Notes under the pieces: model-generated
Databases searched by the model: none
The model's input: the letters and a program-made list of their open reading frames with translations, nothing else
Told to the model about the DNA's origin: nothing
Shown: positions 20,409-30,961 of the stretch, piece by piece
How positions within the stretch are numbered: position 1 is the first letter of the stretch
How the letters are laid out: every line of letters begins with the position of its first letter
Origin: Artemia franciscana
Lineage: Eukaryota > Arthropoda > Branchiopoda > Anostraca > Artemiidae
DNA length: 64,000 nt
Direction: 5' to 3'
Assembly: GCF_032884065.1 (NCBI RefSeq)
Contig: NW_027062649.1
Location: 3,517,355-3,581,354, forward strand
Program-made: the position numbers and the translations under genes

Positions 20409-22644
20409 TTTTAAATTTATAATTCGATAAGGTGCTGATTTTGTTTGTTTTATCTTGAAAATATAATGCTACACCCGTACTCTATAGTGTGTTTCTTCAC
20501 TTGCTTGGTAAAAGTATATAGAATATATTACAACACTCTCATCTTTCAGCTTCTAAAGTGCTAACAAAAAACTCTTAACATCAGGATCCAATGTCGAGAA
20601 AATTGAATTCAGAACTGTTGTTAGATAATAGCAATTGTGGAATAATATTGATTTGGCTGTTGCTTTGATTCGAAGAACCTTGGCTTGAAATAATTATGTA
20701 CGGGTATTTTTTATTATTATTTTTTATAACAAAATTCTTCCCTCGCCTCATACGTTAAATCCAATATTTTCAATAAAATGTTTAATTCTTTACTTTTCCA
20801 ACGTCTAATTTAATCTTTTAATTAATCTTTTTAATTACAATTTAATCAATTTAATAATTACAATTACTCAATTTAATCTTTCCAACTACAAAGCAGTAAA
20901 AATTCTCATTGTGACGACGAGCTAAGTACTTTGGAATAAATTCACTTCCCATATCTAACAAATATGAGCATTTTGGAGCCACAAAATAGGGACCGGTACA
21001 AGGGAAGGGAGACCACTTTCATCAGTTGCTGATTTTTCCCAAAATTTCGGTCATGTTTCAGTCAAGTTATCAAACAAAATTTGTTTATTTACTATCCCCG
21101 CCCCCATGAAAAAAAAAATCTGCGACCGTGCCTGCCATAAAAGGTCAGCGGAGTTTTCCGTGCAGGATAATTATGAGGCGACTTCAACTGACAAACCGAA
21201 CTGTAGATTCATTATCTGTCTAGCTGGGGTAAAAAAGATCAAAAGTTTTGGCAAATTGCTATTGTATTATAAATTTTGCTATTGCAAAGTTAACAATTCC
21301 AAAATCCAGTTTTAAAAAACTCGTTTTGTAAACTTTTTTGTTCCACTGATAGTTCTCAATCCAGTTTTAAGAATCTGGCTCGTCAGTGGAAAAGGAACAT
21401 GACCAGTTTTTTTGCGTTTATTAGGGCATGTTGTTCAAATGTACAATTGCTTTTTTTCTATAAAATAAATGTTTTGCATAGTAACGTTTTTTGTTACTTG
21501 TATTATATAGGCACTACCTATAATTCTTCTAATATGTTTCTCTGACGCAAAATCCTAATTAAATATACCTAAATATGATAAAAATATAGTACTTTACAAA
21601 CAAATTTAGACTATATACTTGCGTATTAGGGGGAGGGGGTAAAGTATAGAGGGTCTGAATGCCTAATGTGTTAGGTATAATTATTCTGCATTTTATGAAG
21701 CAAAAATTGTTTTCTAACTTATCATGTCACTTCTCTTTGTCTTGTCTCACGCTTATCTGAAAAAATGTAACGAAAAAAAAAACGGTTTTATTATGCGTCA
21801 ATGAATGAACAACTTGGGCGATAGGGGCTATATCGTACAAGTACCCGTTTTTTAAAACTATATTTGAGGTACTTTTATGTGAAGTTCAAACTTCTATGTG
21901 AAGTTACTTTATCTGAACAGACTTATGTTTGTTTACATTTTTTTTGCAAATTGAATCACAAGTATCTTAAACTTTGTGTTTCCTCTGAAACAAGCAAATT
22001 TGCGGCAAGACAAGCCTACCGCCTGTTACTTATACCGAAAGGACGAAATACTTAAACCTCTGGACCCATTAGCACCAAACTCACCAAAGCCCGAAACCAG
22101 ACTTTAAATTTAAGTTTTAATTTCCTTAAGAGTATTATAAACTCTCTTCAAAAATAGAAAAATTTGCACAGCTTCTGGCAGATTCAGGCGGGAGGGGAAC
22201 CCTGGGTCTCCTAAGATGTAATTTTGACATCCTCATCCTTTGTTGTTTTTTTTCCCGACTTTCCCGACTTTTTCCGACTTTCGTCTTAGATTGGATTAAT
22301 AAAACCGTCGGTCGGAACAAAAATAACATCAATAGTTTCTACAGGGATGGTAAGCCTTTACGGGATTGTTTATTAACATCTCAATCGTGTATTTCTCTTG
22401 GGTTATTGATTTGTCTACAATCAATCGAGGTCATTTTTATTTTAGGATCTGTCTCGCAGTTCAAATCTATTAATTCTACTATCGATGGCCAGAGCTGTGA
22501 CAGAAATACTCTGTAAAAAAGTCAGTTACATACCCAGGAGGGCTTTCGAGTTTAGAGCCTCTAGATTTTAGAATTTCCATTTTTTCTAATAATATATACC
22601 TATGTTTCCAATTTTGCCGGATTCCCAAACCAATAATAAAAAAA
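20409..22644. other. No gene recognised in 2.2 kb
   Basis: AT-rich. There is a local ATTTAATCTTT-AATTACAATTTAATC repetition at 20805-20890 and a TTTCCCGACT short repeat at 22250-22280. Frames of 60-70 aa exist (21106-21315, 21864-22055, 22135-22332) but none shows a domain or intron signals I trust. Confidence 0.5.
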
Positions 22645-25430
22645 AACAAGAGCTAAGATTTCATATGGCACTTGTGACAAGGCGAGAAGAGCTAAGAGCC
22701 GAGAGATCATAGGGTATGAGCTCTAAAAAAATTCTATTAATATATAGATTGATTTAAAAAGGAAAATAAGAGGCTTAATGCCGGTCAGGATTTAAAATAA
22801 GAGCTCTGAGTCACGATGTCCTTCTAAATATCAAAATTCATTAAGATCTGATCTCCCACTCGTAAGTTATAAACACCTAATTATTTCTAATTTTTCCTCT
22901 CCCTTTAGCACCCCAGATGGTTGAATCTGGGAAAACGACTTTATCAAGTCAAATTGTGCAGCTCCCTGACACGCCTACCAATTTTCATCGTCCTAGCATC
23001 CAGAAGCACCAAACTCACCAAATCACTGAACCCCTTCCCCCAACTCCCCCAAAGAGAGCGAATCCAGTACAATTCTGTCAATCATGTATCAAGGACATTT
23101 GTTTATTCTATCCACCAAGCTTCATCCCGATTCCTCCACTCCAAATGTTTTTCCAAGATTTCCACCTCAAACTCCCCCCAATGTCAAAATATCTGGTCAG
23201 GATTTGAAATAAGAGCTCTGAGACATGAATTCCTTCTAAAAATCAAATTTCTTTAAGATCCGATCATCTATTCGTAAGATAAAAATACCCCAATTTTCAC
23301 GTTTTCCAAAAATTCCGGTTTCCCCCTCCAACTCCCCCCAATGTCGCAGGATCTGGTCGGAATTTAAAATTAGAACTTTAAAGCACAAGATCCTTCTAAA
23401 TATCAAATTTCATTAAAATCTGGTCACCCTTTCGTAAGTTACAAATACCTCAAATTTCAAAATTACCCCCCCCCCCATTCCACCAAATAGAGCAGATCTG
23501 GTCCGGTTATGTCAGTCACGTATCTTAGACAGGTTTCTATTCTTCCCATCCAGTTTCATCCTTATCTCACCGCTTTAAGTATTTTCTAAGATTTCCGGTC
23601 CCCCCAACTCCCCCCCCCCCAATTACGCTTGATCTGGTTGAGATTTAAAATAAGAGATCTGAGTTACGAGGTCCTTCTAAATATGAAGTTTCATGAAGAT
23701 CCGATCACTCCTTCGTAAGTTAAAAATACGTCTCTTTCTTATTTTTCAGAATTACCCCCCCCCTCCCAATAGAGCGGATCCGTTCCAATTATGTATATCA
23801 CGTATGTAAGACTTCTGATTATGTTCCCTACCAAGTTTCATCCCGATCCCTCCAATCTAAGCGTTTTCCATGATTTTAGGTTCCCCCACCCCAAACTTCC
23901 CCCAATGTCACCAGATCCGGTCAGGATTTAAAATAATTGCTTTGAGACACGATATCCTTCTAAATATCAAATTTCATTGAGATCCGATCACCCGTTCGTA
24001 AGTTAAAAATACCTCATTTTTTCTAATTTTTCAGAATTAACCCCTCCCCCAACTACCCCAAAGAGAGCGGATCCATTCCGTTTATGTCAATAATGTATCC
24101 AGGACTTGTGCTTATTTTTTCCTTCAAGTTTCATCCCGATTCCTCCACTCTAAGTGTTTTCCAAGTTTTAGGTTTCCCCCTCCCAACTCCCCCCCAATAT
24201 CATCAGATCTGGTCGGGTTTAAAATAAGGGCTCTGAGCCACGATATCCTTCTAAATATCAAATTTCATTGAGATCCGATCACTCGTTCGTAAGTTAAAAA
24301 TACCTCATTTTTTCTAATTTTTCAGAAATACCCCCCCCCCCCCAACTACCCCAAAGAGAGCGGATCCGTTCCGTTTATGTCAACCATGTATCTAGGACTT
24401 GTGTTTATTTTTCCCACCAAGTTTCATCCCGATTCCTCCACTTTAAGTGTTTTCCAAGTTTTAGATTTCCCCCTCCCCCCCCAATGTCACCAGATCTGGT
24501 CAAGCTTCAAAATGAGAGCTCTAAGACACGATATCCTTCTAAACATCAAATTTCACTGAGATCCGATCCATGTTTAGAAGGAGTAAGTTAAAAATACCTC
24601 ATTTTTCCTAATTTTTCAGAATTACCCCCCCCCCCCCAACTACCCCAAAGAGAGCGAACCCGTTCCAACTATGTCAATCGTGTATCTGGGACTTGTGCTT
24701 ATTTATCCCATCAAGTTTCATCCTGATCCCTCCACTTTAAGTGTTTTCCAAGTTTTAGATTTCCCCCTCCCAACTCCCCCCCCCCAATGTCACCAGATCC
24801 GGTCAAGCTTCAAAATGAGAGCTCTAAAACACGATATCCTTCTAAACATCAAATTTCACTGAGATCCGATCCATGTTTAGAAGGAGTAAGTTAAAAATAC
24901 CTCATTTTTCCTAATTTTTCAGAATTACCCCCCCCCCCCCCAACTACCCCAAAGAGAGCGAACCCGTTCCAACTATGTCAATCATGTATCTCGGACTTGT
25001 GCTTATTTATCCCATCAAGTTTCATCCTGATCCCTCCACTCTAAGTGTTTTCCAAGATTTTAGGTTCCCCCCTCCAACTCCCCCCAATGTCATCAGATCC
25101 GGTCGGGATTTAAAATAAGAGCTCTGAGACACAATTAAATTCCAAACATCAAATTTCATTAAGATCCCATCACCCGCTCACAAGTTAAAAATACTTCATT
25201 TTTTCTATTTTTTCCGAATTAACCGGCCCCCACTCCCCCCTCCAGATGGTCAAATTGGGAAAACGACTATTTCTAATTTAAGCTGTCATGTCCCTGATAG
25301 GCCTGCCAAATTTCATCGTCCTAGATTACCTGGAAGTGCCTAAAGTAGCAAAACCAGGACCGACAGACAGACAGACAGACTGACAGAATTGGCGATTGCT
25401 ATATGTCACTTGGTTAATACCAAGTGCCAT
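22645..25430 (+). mobile_element. Element P copy C, full length (2.79 kb)
   Basis: Same architecture as copy B: start at AACAAGAGCTAAGA; subterminal repeat ATGGCACTTG at 22665-22674; about nine ~290-bp units (landmarks near 22821, 23232, 23392, 23670, 23958, 24248, 24535, 24835, 25140) with poly-C tracts; GACAGACAGACAGACAGACT microsatellite at about 25361-25386; hairpin at 25407-25426; and CAAGTGCCAT at 25421-25430, a perfect partner of the 5' subterminal repeat. Two adjacent units (24535 and 24835) share a duplicated ATGTTTAGAAGGAGTAAG variant, evidence of recent unit duplication inside the element. Confidence 0.82.
25407..25426 (+). other. 3' hairpin of element P copy C
   Basis: CACTTGGT-TAAT-ACCAAGTG, identical to the hairpin of copy B. 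Confidence 0.9.
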
Positions 25431-26342
25431 AAAAAATACATACCTGGCCAGCACCTATTATATTCTTCACCTATTAGACCGCACACAGTCGGTACAAGTT
25501 GCATCTGGTAAAAAGAATACTAATCAACTACTTTAATACAATGTAGCATTGAATTACTTTTAATATAATGTAACATATCAGAGGCAAGCACAAATGTAGA
25601 GGGAAGGACTCGGACCCCAACTTATTTCCTTCAAAAATCTTTGAAGAAAATCAAACCTCAATACTTAACTATAGGCTAATTCAATAGTTTTTCATTGCAT
25701 TAAATCCCCTCCACCTTTAAAAAATTCCCATATTTGTGTCTGACTGCTATGTTTTATTAAATAGTTTTGATTAGTTATAGACACTCCCACTGGGCAACTT
25801 TTGGGGATGCACCAATGTCCTGATATTGCAAATTGGTAGCTGAGAATACTACTACTAAGAAATCACTCCAGCAACAAAACGCCCAAGGCAAATAAAACTA
25901 TCAATAATTCTCCACCATCTCAACCTATTTAAGCCTCCCTCAGTACACCCTCCCAAGAAATTTCCATTCCGCTTAAATCTTTCCTTAGAATATCCTGCAG
26001 TCCCATTCGAGAATCAGCCACTTTTCGTTTGCCCTTAGAGGGTTTTCCAACAAGGATAATTTCTGCGAATCTATCACTCTTGACCCATCAACTTATTACA
26101 TTTCAGAGATAAAAAAAAAAAAAAAATCCGTAACAATTAAAAATTCTAAACAAATCAGAGTTTGATTTCGTATTCCAAGTCGTTACTCGAATCGGGCAAA
26201 TAAGCACGTCCCTAGCGAGGAAACACTAAATAGTACAACTTATACTTATTAACAGATGTATTATTCCATGTATTTTTACCAGGATTAAATATTTAGCTCT
26301 TCAACCATTTTTGGACTGACTTAAAAGAGACGAATTAGGAGA
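25431..26342. other. No gene; 3' side of TBCC
   Basis: AT-rich. The 3' UTR of the minus-strand TBCC gene should lie here. Near 26321 the minus strand has sequence that can be read as SPK-like, recalling the SPNW tail of TBCC proteins, but it is only 34 bp from a GTAAGG donor-like site (26353-26348), too short for a normal intron. Confidence 0.4.
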
Positions 26343-27029
26343 TTAACCCTTACTCAGCCAATTGAAATCATCTACTTTTTTATGACTTTCTGGATCAAAC
26401 TTAAATCCACGCACATCAAATTTATCAGTCTCAGAATATTTAAGTGGCAAAGGACCAAAGCGAATCTTGCTACAATCCTCTATGATAGCACGACTGTTGA
26501 CATGAAGAGAGACATCACAATCTGTTGAAGCATGCATTCGCAATTGCTGACAAGAAAGATAGAACTGGCAGTTCTTACAATCGCGGATGAAAATTGATGT
26601 TTTCACTGGTGATGCAACTATCACAGAATTTGATAAATTTATAAGATGAACAGTTCCAGGTATTTCGTTTATCGTTATTGTAGCATTTTTGCAATCTTTA
26701 ATAAGAACATCCTCATCCTTACAGTTCAATATAGTTTTTTGGTCATTCTGGAGTCCCTCAAGGACGAATTTGGGAACTGTGTTTATATCTTGTTCAATAT
26801 TTCTTTCTATTTTTGCAGTCTCTCTCTTCAGCAACTCCCTATCTACGACAACTTTCTTTAAATCACTTTCGACTGCGTTGCGGCGAAATCCAAACTTTTT
26901 AGGTTTCACATCAATGGCTTGGGTAAGATCAGCACTATACTTCTGGAGGTTGGACTGTATTTTACACCTCTCGTAAGATTGCAATACCACTAAGGACTCA
27001 TTTAATATACGGCTAACTTCACTAATGTT
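26343..27029 (-). CDS. TBCC: Tubulin-specific chaperone C (cofactor C), C-terminal exon
   Basis: TBCC is the GTPase-activating cofactor in the tubulin folding pathway. With cofactors D and E it triggers GTP hydrolysis by beta-tubulin and release of the alpha/beta heterodimer in the cytosol. The frame is open for 228 codons. The segment NESLVVLQSYERCK through KPKKFGF matches the end of the N-terminal helical domain. The rest is the C-CAP/cofactor-C beta-helix: IKDCKNATITI, SIFIRDCKNCQFYLSCQQLR, SRAIIEDCSKIRFGP and KVDDFNWL. The Arg of QQLR is the catalytic arginine finger and is present. Homologues end with ~20 more residues after DDFNWL, so the C-terminus may be shortened or finish in another exon. 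The frame has no ATG at its start; it continues the upstream exon (see 27030-27304). Identity is firm; functionality is not. Confidence 0.88.
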   Translation of the reverse strand, partial: NISEVSRILNESLVVLQSYERCKIQSNLQKYSADLTQAIDVKPKKFGFRRNAVESDLKKVVVDRELLKRETAKIERNIEQDINTVPKFVLEGLQNDQKTILNCKDEDVLIKDCKNATITINEIPGTVHLINLSNSVIVASPVKTSIFIRDCKNCQFYLSCQQLRMHASTDCDVSLHVNSRAIIEDCSKIRFGPLPLKYSETDKFDVRGFKFDPESHKKVDDFNWLSKG

Positions 27030-27304
27030 TTATTTAATTAATTCAATATCTTCCTCGGCTTTTTTTTCTTGATACTTTTTAATAGTTCCTCTACTTCATC
27101 TTGAATTCCACCTTCCTGAGATAAGATTTTTTCTATTTCACTCATGTCATCAAGTATATAAGATTTAAATGGAAAATTAATCTAATCTTTCTTCATTCTC
27201 CAGATGGGATCTCCTTCTGTGGTTTTTTTAATTGCGTTCATTAAATCTTTATTTCGCTTCTTTTCTTCTGATTCTGTATGTCCCCCTTCAACTCGTCTCA
27301 GCTC
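27030..27304 (-). pseudogene. TBCC: TBCC upstream exon region, with frame breaks
   Basis: Preceded by a good acceptor (CCTTTTTCAG, ending at 27305). The sequence reads ELRRVEGGHTESEEKKRNKD and DPIWRMKKD, then TAG (27184-27182). The same frame then continues FPFKSYILDDMSEIEKIL and DEVEELLK, shifts frame near 27085 in an A-rich run, reads KYQEKKAEEDIELIK, and meets TAA (27032-27030) just before the intact C-terminal frame. The order fits the N-terminal spectrin-like helices of TBCC, which are charged and contain VEELL. Three breaks in 250 bp could mean a decaying copy, assembly errors (one is at a homopolymer), or an exon model I have wrong. An ATG at 27145-27143 could serve as a start only if the later breaks are errors. 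The first exon was not found. Confidence 0.6.
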
Positions 27305-28740
27305 CTGAAAAAGGAATTAAAATTTAAAGCTAATAAACTACCATCCCCTAGGAGTGACTTTAAAAAGTCAATGGATAACGCAGCTTAGCCTTTCTTCCCT
27401 TTAATATTGGAGGTTTCAAGATACTGAGACTGAATAAAAGCTTAAGCAAAGCTGCCTATTATAATAACGTAGTAGCATATTATCTACGTGGGTCCTGTCC
27501 TTGTATTAGTAGAATAGTACATTTGGCTTAGCGTACATGATTTGAGCACCCTAATTATTTTTTTTAGATAAATAAATGAATTTGTGGTGGTTTTGAGACT
27601 TCAGAATGAGAAAAAAGATTAAAAAATCCTTAGTAGGCTAATTTGCTTAGACTAGGAATAAATAAGGGTGAAAAGGTGATGTTAAGTAACGAAAAAATAA
27701 AAAAGACTTGGAGCATCCTACAAAATGTTGAACATAAACACCAAAGCAGATCTTCCGGGTTACCACTTGCTTTGCTATGGAATCCAAAAATAATTGCAGT
27801 TGCTTTTGAGGCAAGTAATGGGAATACAAATTCTACCCAGTTAGTCTCCTATACAAACCCAATAAATTATAGTAACAAGATATACTAGCGCCTAAAGTTA
27901 AGAGCAGAGTAAAGCGGCTACAGGAGCCAACAGTAATATCAATCTATTTGTGGTAAATAATAGGAATAAAAATCCCATCGAATTAGCCCCCTATAGCTGA
28001 TTGTAAAATGATACATTTGTTCTAAAATTAAGAAGCTATTATCCCACTTTTGTCGCCGTAGAGTTCGAATTTCTCCTGAGGAATGGGCTCGAACTTGGTG
28101 CAAAAAGAGGGTATTTTTTTCAGAAATCTCAAAGATATTTCAGAGCTGAATCTTAAGTTCATTAGAGACTGACCCACTTTCAGGTTTCACCTGAAAGAAG
28201 CCTGGGCAACGAGGCCTCACGTATTTGGGCCTGTGATAGGTTTTAAACTGAGCTAAGGTTAATAGAAAACTGACGAGAACGGTAAATTGAGTTTATAATA
28301 GGGGGAACAACAAAAGTTACCAATTTTTAAAGAAAATCCTGATGCAAATCGAAAAAAACAAATTATTCGTTAGCATAATTAAGAAAAACATTTACAATAC
28401 ATTAAAAAAAAGAAAATAAAAGACCATTGCTATCGGAAGACAACAAAATTTTTTAATTTTTGAGATTTTTTTTTGATTAGCCATACAATCGTTGAATCGT
28501 TATGATTATAAAGCTATTATGTTGCTAGAAAGAGTCTAATGTTACATAAATTTAGCCATGTATAGATTATAGTAAGGTTACACCATAGTTATAACAAAAA
28601 ATTACATTCAATTCCCCGACCCGGGGTCTCACCTCTAGCCTACTAGCTCTCACAAAAATATTTAGAAATAGTTTATTATCAAGGAGGCACACTCGTGCCT
28701 CTATAAAGAGGCGACACACGACAATGTTAAGCGATCTTCG
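27305..28740. other. No gene recognised; upstream intron or 5' region of TBCC
   Basis: Begins with the splice acceptor of the TBCC exon. The rest is AT-rich. The 81-aa plus-strand frame (27643-27888) and 60-aa minus frame (27647-27829) overlap each other and have no domain. Confidence 0.45.
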
Positions 28741-28744
28741 GTTC

Positions 28745-29315
28745 CAGTGGTCGCAGAGGGATGGGGAGGGATGCATTTCGTAGCCCGAGCTCCAACTAAG
28801 AAACCTGAAAAATTTCATCCCCCTCCAACTTTTCCTTCATGGGGAAAATCTGGCCGAAAGTTTCGACCCGTCAACCCCAGCCCCCCTTTAACGTTGTTCG
28901 ATCGGGCTGAAATTCACAAGTTAAGGTCCCCTAGGGCCCAGGAGCGTATCCGCGAAATTTCAGCTCGATCCGATAACTCCTTTCCTGTTTTCCAGAAACC
29001 ACGCATAGCCACTTAAAATTCATGTTCTTTTTTTTTCTAGACGCCTACAGGTCACATCCGACATCGGATCTGGGTGTACGAAGACTCATTCGATGCGGAA
29101 TTCTCCGAGTAATTTTCCTGGACAGTTTCGTAGGAAAATCTGAACCCCCCGAAAGTTTCGACCCTCCAACCCCCCCCCCCCTTTTAACGTTGTCTGATCG
29201 GGCTGAAATTCACAAGTTAAGGTCCCCTACATCCCAGGAGCTTATCAGCGAAATTTCAGCTCGATCCGATAACTCCTTCCCTGTTTTCCAGAAACCACGC
29301 ATTAGCTACTTAATT
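28745..29315 (+). repeat. Two direct copies of a ~160-bp repeat, 292 bp apart
   Basis: CGAAAGTTTCGACCC, then GATCGGGCTGAAATTCACAAG, GCGAAATTTCAGCTCGATCC and CCTGTTTTCCAGAAACCACG occur at 28855-29013 and 29149-29310. Both carry C-tract interruptions, as in element P. The overlapping 89- and 125-aa frames share residues only because they read the same repeat (KLRSP, EISARSDNSFPVFQKPRI). Non-coding. Confidence 0.8.
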
Positions 29316-29393
29316 AACGCATTTCTCTCCATAAGAGGCCATGTTAATTTGAAATTTTTAAAATTTATTGAGAAGTTATATTTACACACATGC

Positions 29394-29466
29394 AAGTGAT
29401 TAGCTCAGTCGGTAGACCGTGGGACTTTTAATCCTCGGGTCAAGGGTTCAAGTCCCTTACGGGCGG
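29394..29466 (+). tRNA. tRNA-Lys(TTT)-like sequence, degraded
   Basis: A box TAGCTCAGTCGGT (29401-29413), anticodon loop CTTTTAA, B box GGTTCAAGTCC (29446-29456), T stem AAGGG/CCCTT intact, and a T9 Pol III terminator right after the acceptor arm. The 5' acceptor strand does not pair with ACGGGCG, the D stem has GACC for GAGC, and the anticodon stem has a mismatch. It is a pseudo-tRNA or a young tRNA-derived repeat head rather than a working tRNA-Lys gene. Confidence 0.6.
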
Positions 29467-29722
29467 TTTTTTTTTCACAACATCAAAAAAATTTTGATAA
29501 CACCTGGACAGCTTATCATTTGAGAGATAACAGAATATTAGCTTCTTATGAGCAAAAGAAACATTTCGGTCATTCTATCTATTTTTTTTTCTATTTTATA
29601 CAACGATTTAAAAGCGGGGGGGGGGGGGGCGGCAGCCAAACAAGTTCCTCTCCTAATTCCTGTACGAGGAGTACAGGAATTATTAAATTACATCCACCAT
29701 GGATTGTAGAAAAACGTACAGT

Positions 29723-30192
29723 AATAATATGAAAAAAACTTCGTTTTCTTAAAGAGTTAAAGAGGCTGCGTCCCAAAGTCGAACCTTAAAACGTACAGGA
29801 ATTAGAAGAGGCAATTGGGGGCTGCCGCCCCCCAAACCCCCAGCTTTTAAAGACTCTTTTGTACAGGTTTTTTGTTTTTTTGCTAACCCCCCGCTCTTGG
29901 CTTCGGAAAGGCCCTCTTTTAATTAACAAAAAATTGAAATGAATGAATAATGGAATAACTTCGAAAAATGTTAAACACAAGAGGACAGGAGAACCATTGC
30001 GCCGAAACTAGTAATTAGTAACAATGAAGTCCCCCCACAAAAAAAACCTGTACAAAAGAGTCTTTAAAAGCTGGGGGTTTGGGGGGCGGCAGCCCCCCAA
30101 CTGCCCCTTCTAATTACTGTACGTTTTAAGGTTCGACTTTGGGACGCAGCCTCTTTAACTCTTTAAGAAAACGAAGTTTTTTTCATATTATT
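29723..30192. mobile_element. Fold-back element with ~155-bp inverted repeats
   Basis: Arms 29723-29877 and 30037-30192 pair as inverted copies, from AATAATATGAAAAAAACTTCG on the outside through AAGAGGCTGCGTCCCAAAGTCG and AAAGACTCTTTTGTACAGG on the inside, with a ~160-bp centre. Each arm contains a GC-rich palindrome (TTGGGGGGCGGCAGCCCCCCAA on the right arm, minus two bases on the left). No ORF of substance. A MITE or the fused ends of a larger transposon; the class is not recognised. Confidence 0.8.
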
Positions 30193-30544
30193 CTCATAAA
30201 AACCTTAAACTGGAGAGGGATAAAATAAGACTGTGACGTCATTTGATTGAATAATGATGTAGATGAAATGATAGTGCGACAGTAGTGATAATTTGATTTA
30301 AACAATAAAAAATAAACTAATCATAGTTAAGCACCATTAGCTCAGTTTACCAAACCTGCTGTTGACCTAGCCTTCTTTATATTGGAATCTTTAAACCTAA
30401 AACACAAAATAGAAAACCACGTAGATAATGACAAATAGGATATTTACTTTAAAAAACCCGCTTATACAAGCTCAGAAGCCCTGATTTAGAAACTAACCAA
30501 AAAATAGAAAATTTGAAAGTAGCCAAAAACATTTTATATTCAGA
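30193..30544. other. No gene recognised
   Basis: AT-rich unique-looking sequence between the fold-back element and the element X tail. Confidence 0.4.
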
Positions 30545-30870
30545 TCAATGCATTATACATTTTTGTAGATAGGAGCTACTGTAGGGCTCTCTGATACGCT
30601 AAATCTGATGGTGTGATTTTCGTTAAGATTCTATGACTTTTAAGGGGGTGTTTCCTCCCTATTTCCAAAAATAAGACAAATTTTATCAGGCTCGTAACTT
30701 TTGATGGGCAAGACTAAACTGGATGAAACTTATACATTAAAATCAGCATTAAAATTCGGTTCTTTTGATGTAGCTATCGGTATCCAAATTTCGTTTTTTA
30801 GAGTTTTGGTTACTATTGAGCCGACTCGCTCCTTACTACAGTTCGTTACCACGAACCGCTTGATAGCGGC
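30545..30870 (+). mobile_element. Element X tail fragment
   Basis: Same landmark order as 958-1262: CTCTGATACGCTAAATCTGATG, TTTTATCAGGCTCGTAACTTTTGATGGG and GTTACTATTGAGCCGACTCGC, ending in the degraded hairpin at 30838-30859. Between it and the satellite is an 85-bp stretch that I cannot assign. Confidence 0.75.
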
Positions 30871-30961
30871 AACACTCAAGTTCATCCATTGACGCACCAT
30901 GGAACCGATTTCATTCGTTAGTTTCTTGCAGCTTAGCGTGAGACAAGACAACGACAAGTCA

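Noticed and set aside
26321-26353. Last TBCC intron (GTAAGG to TTTTAAG)
   Set aside because: Only 34 bp, below the minimum for a normal spliceosomal intron, and the exon after it needs a further frame change to give the SPxW tail.
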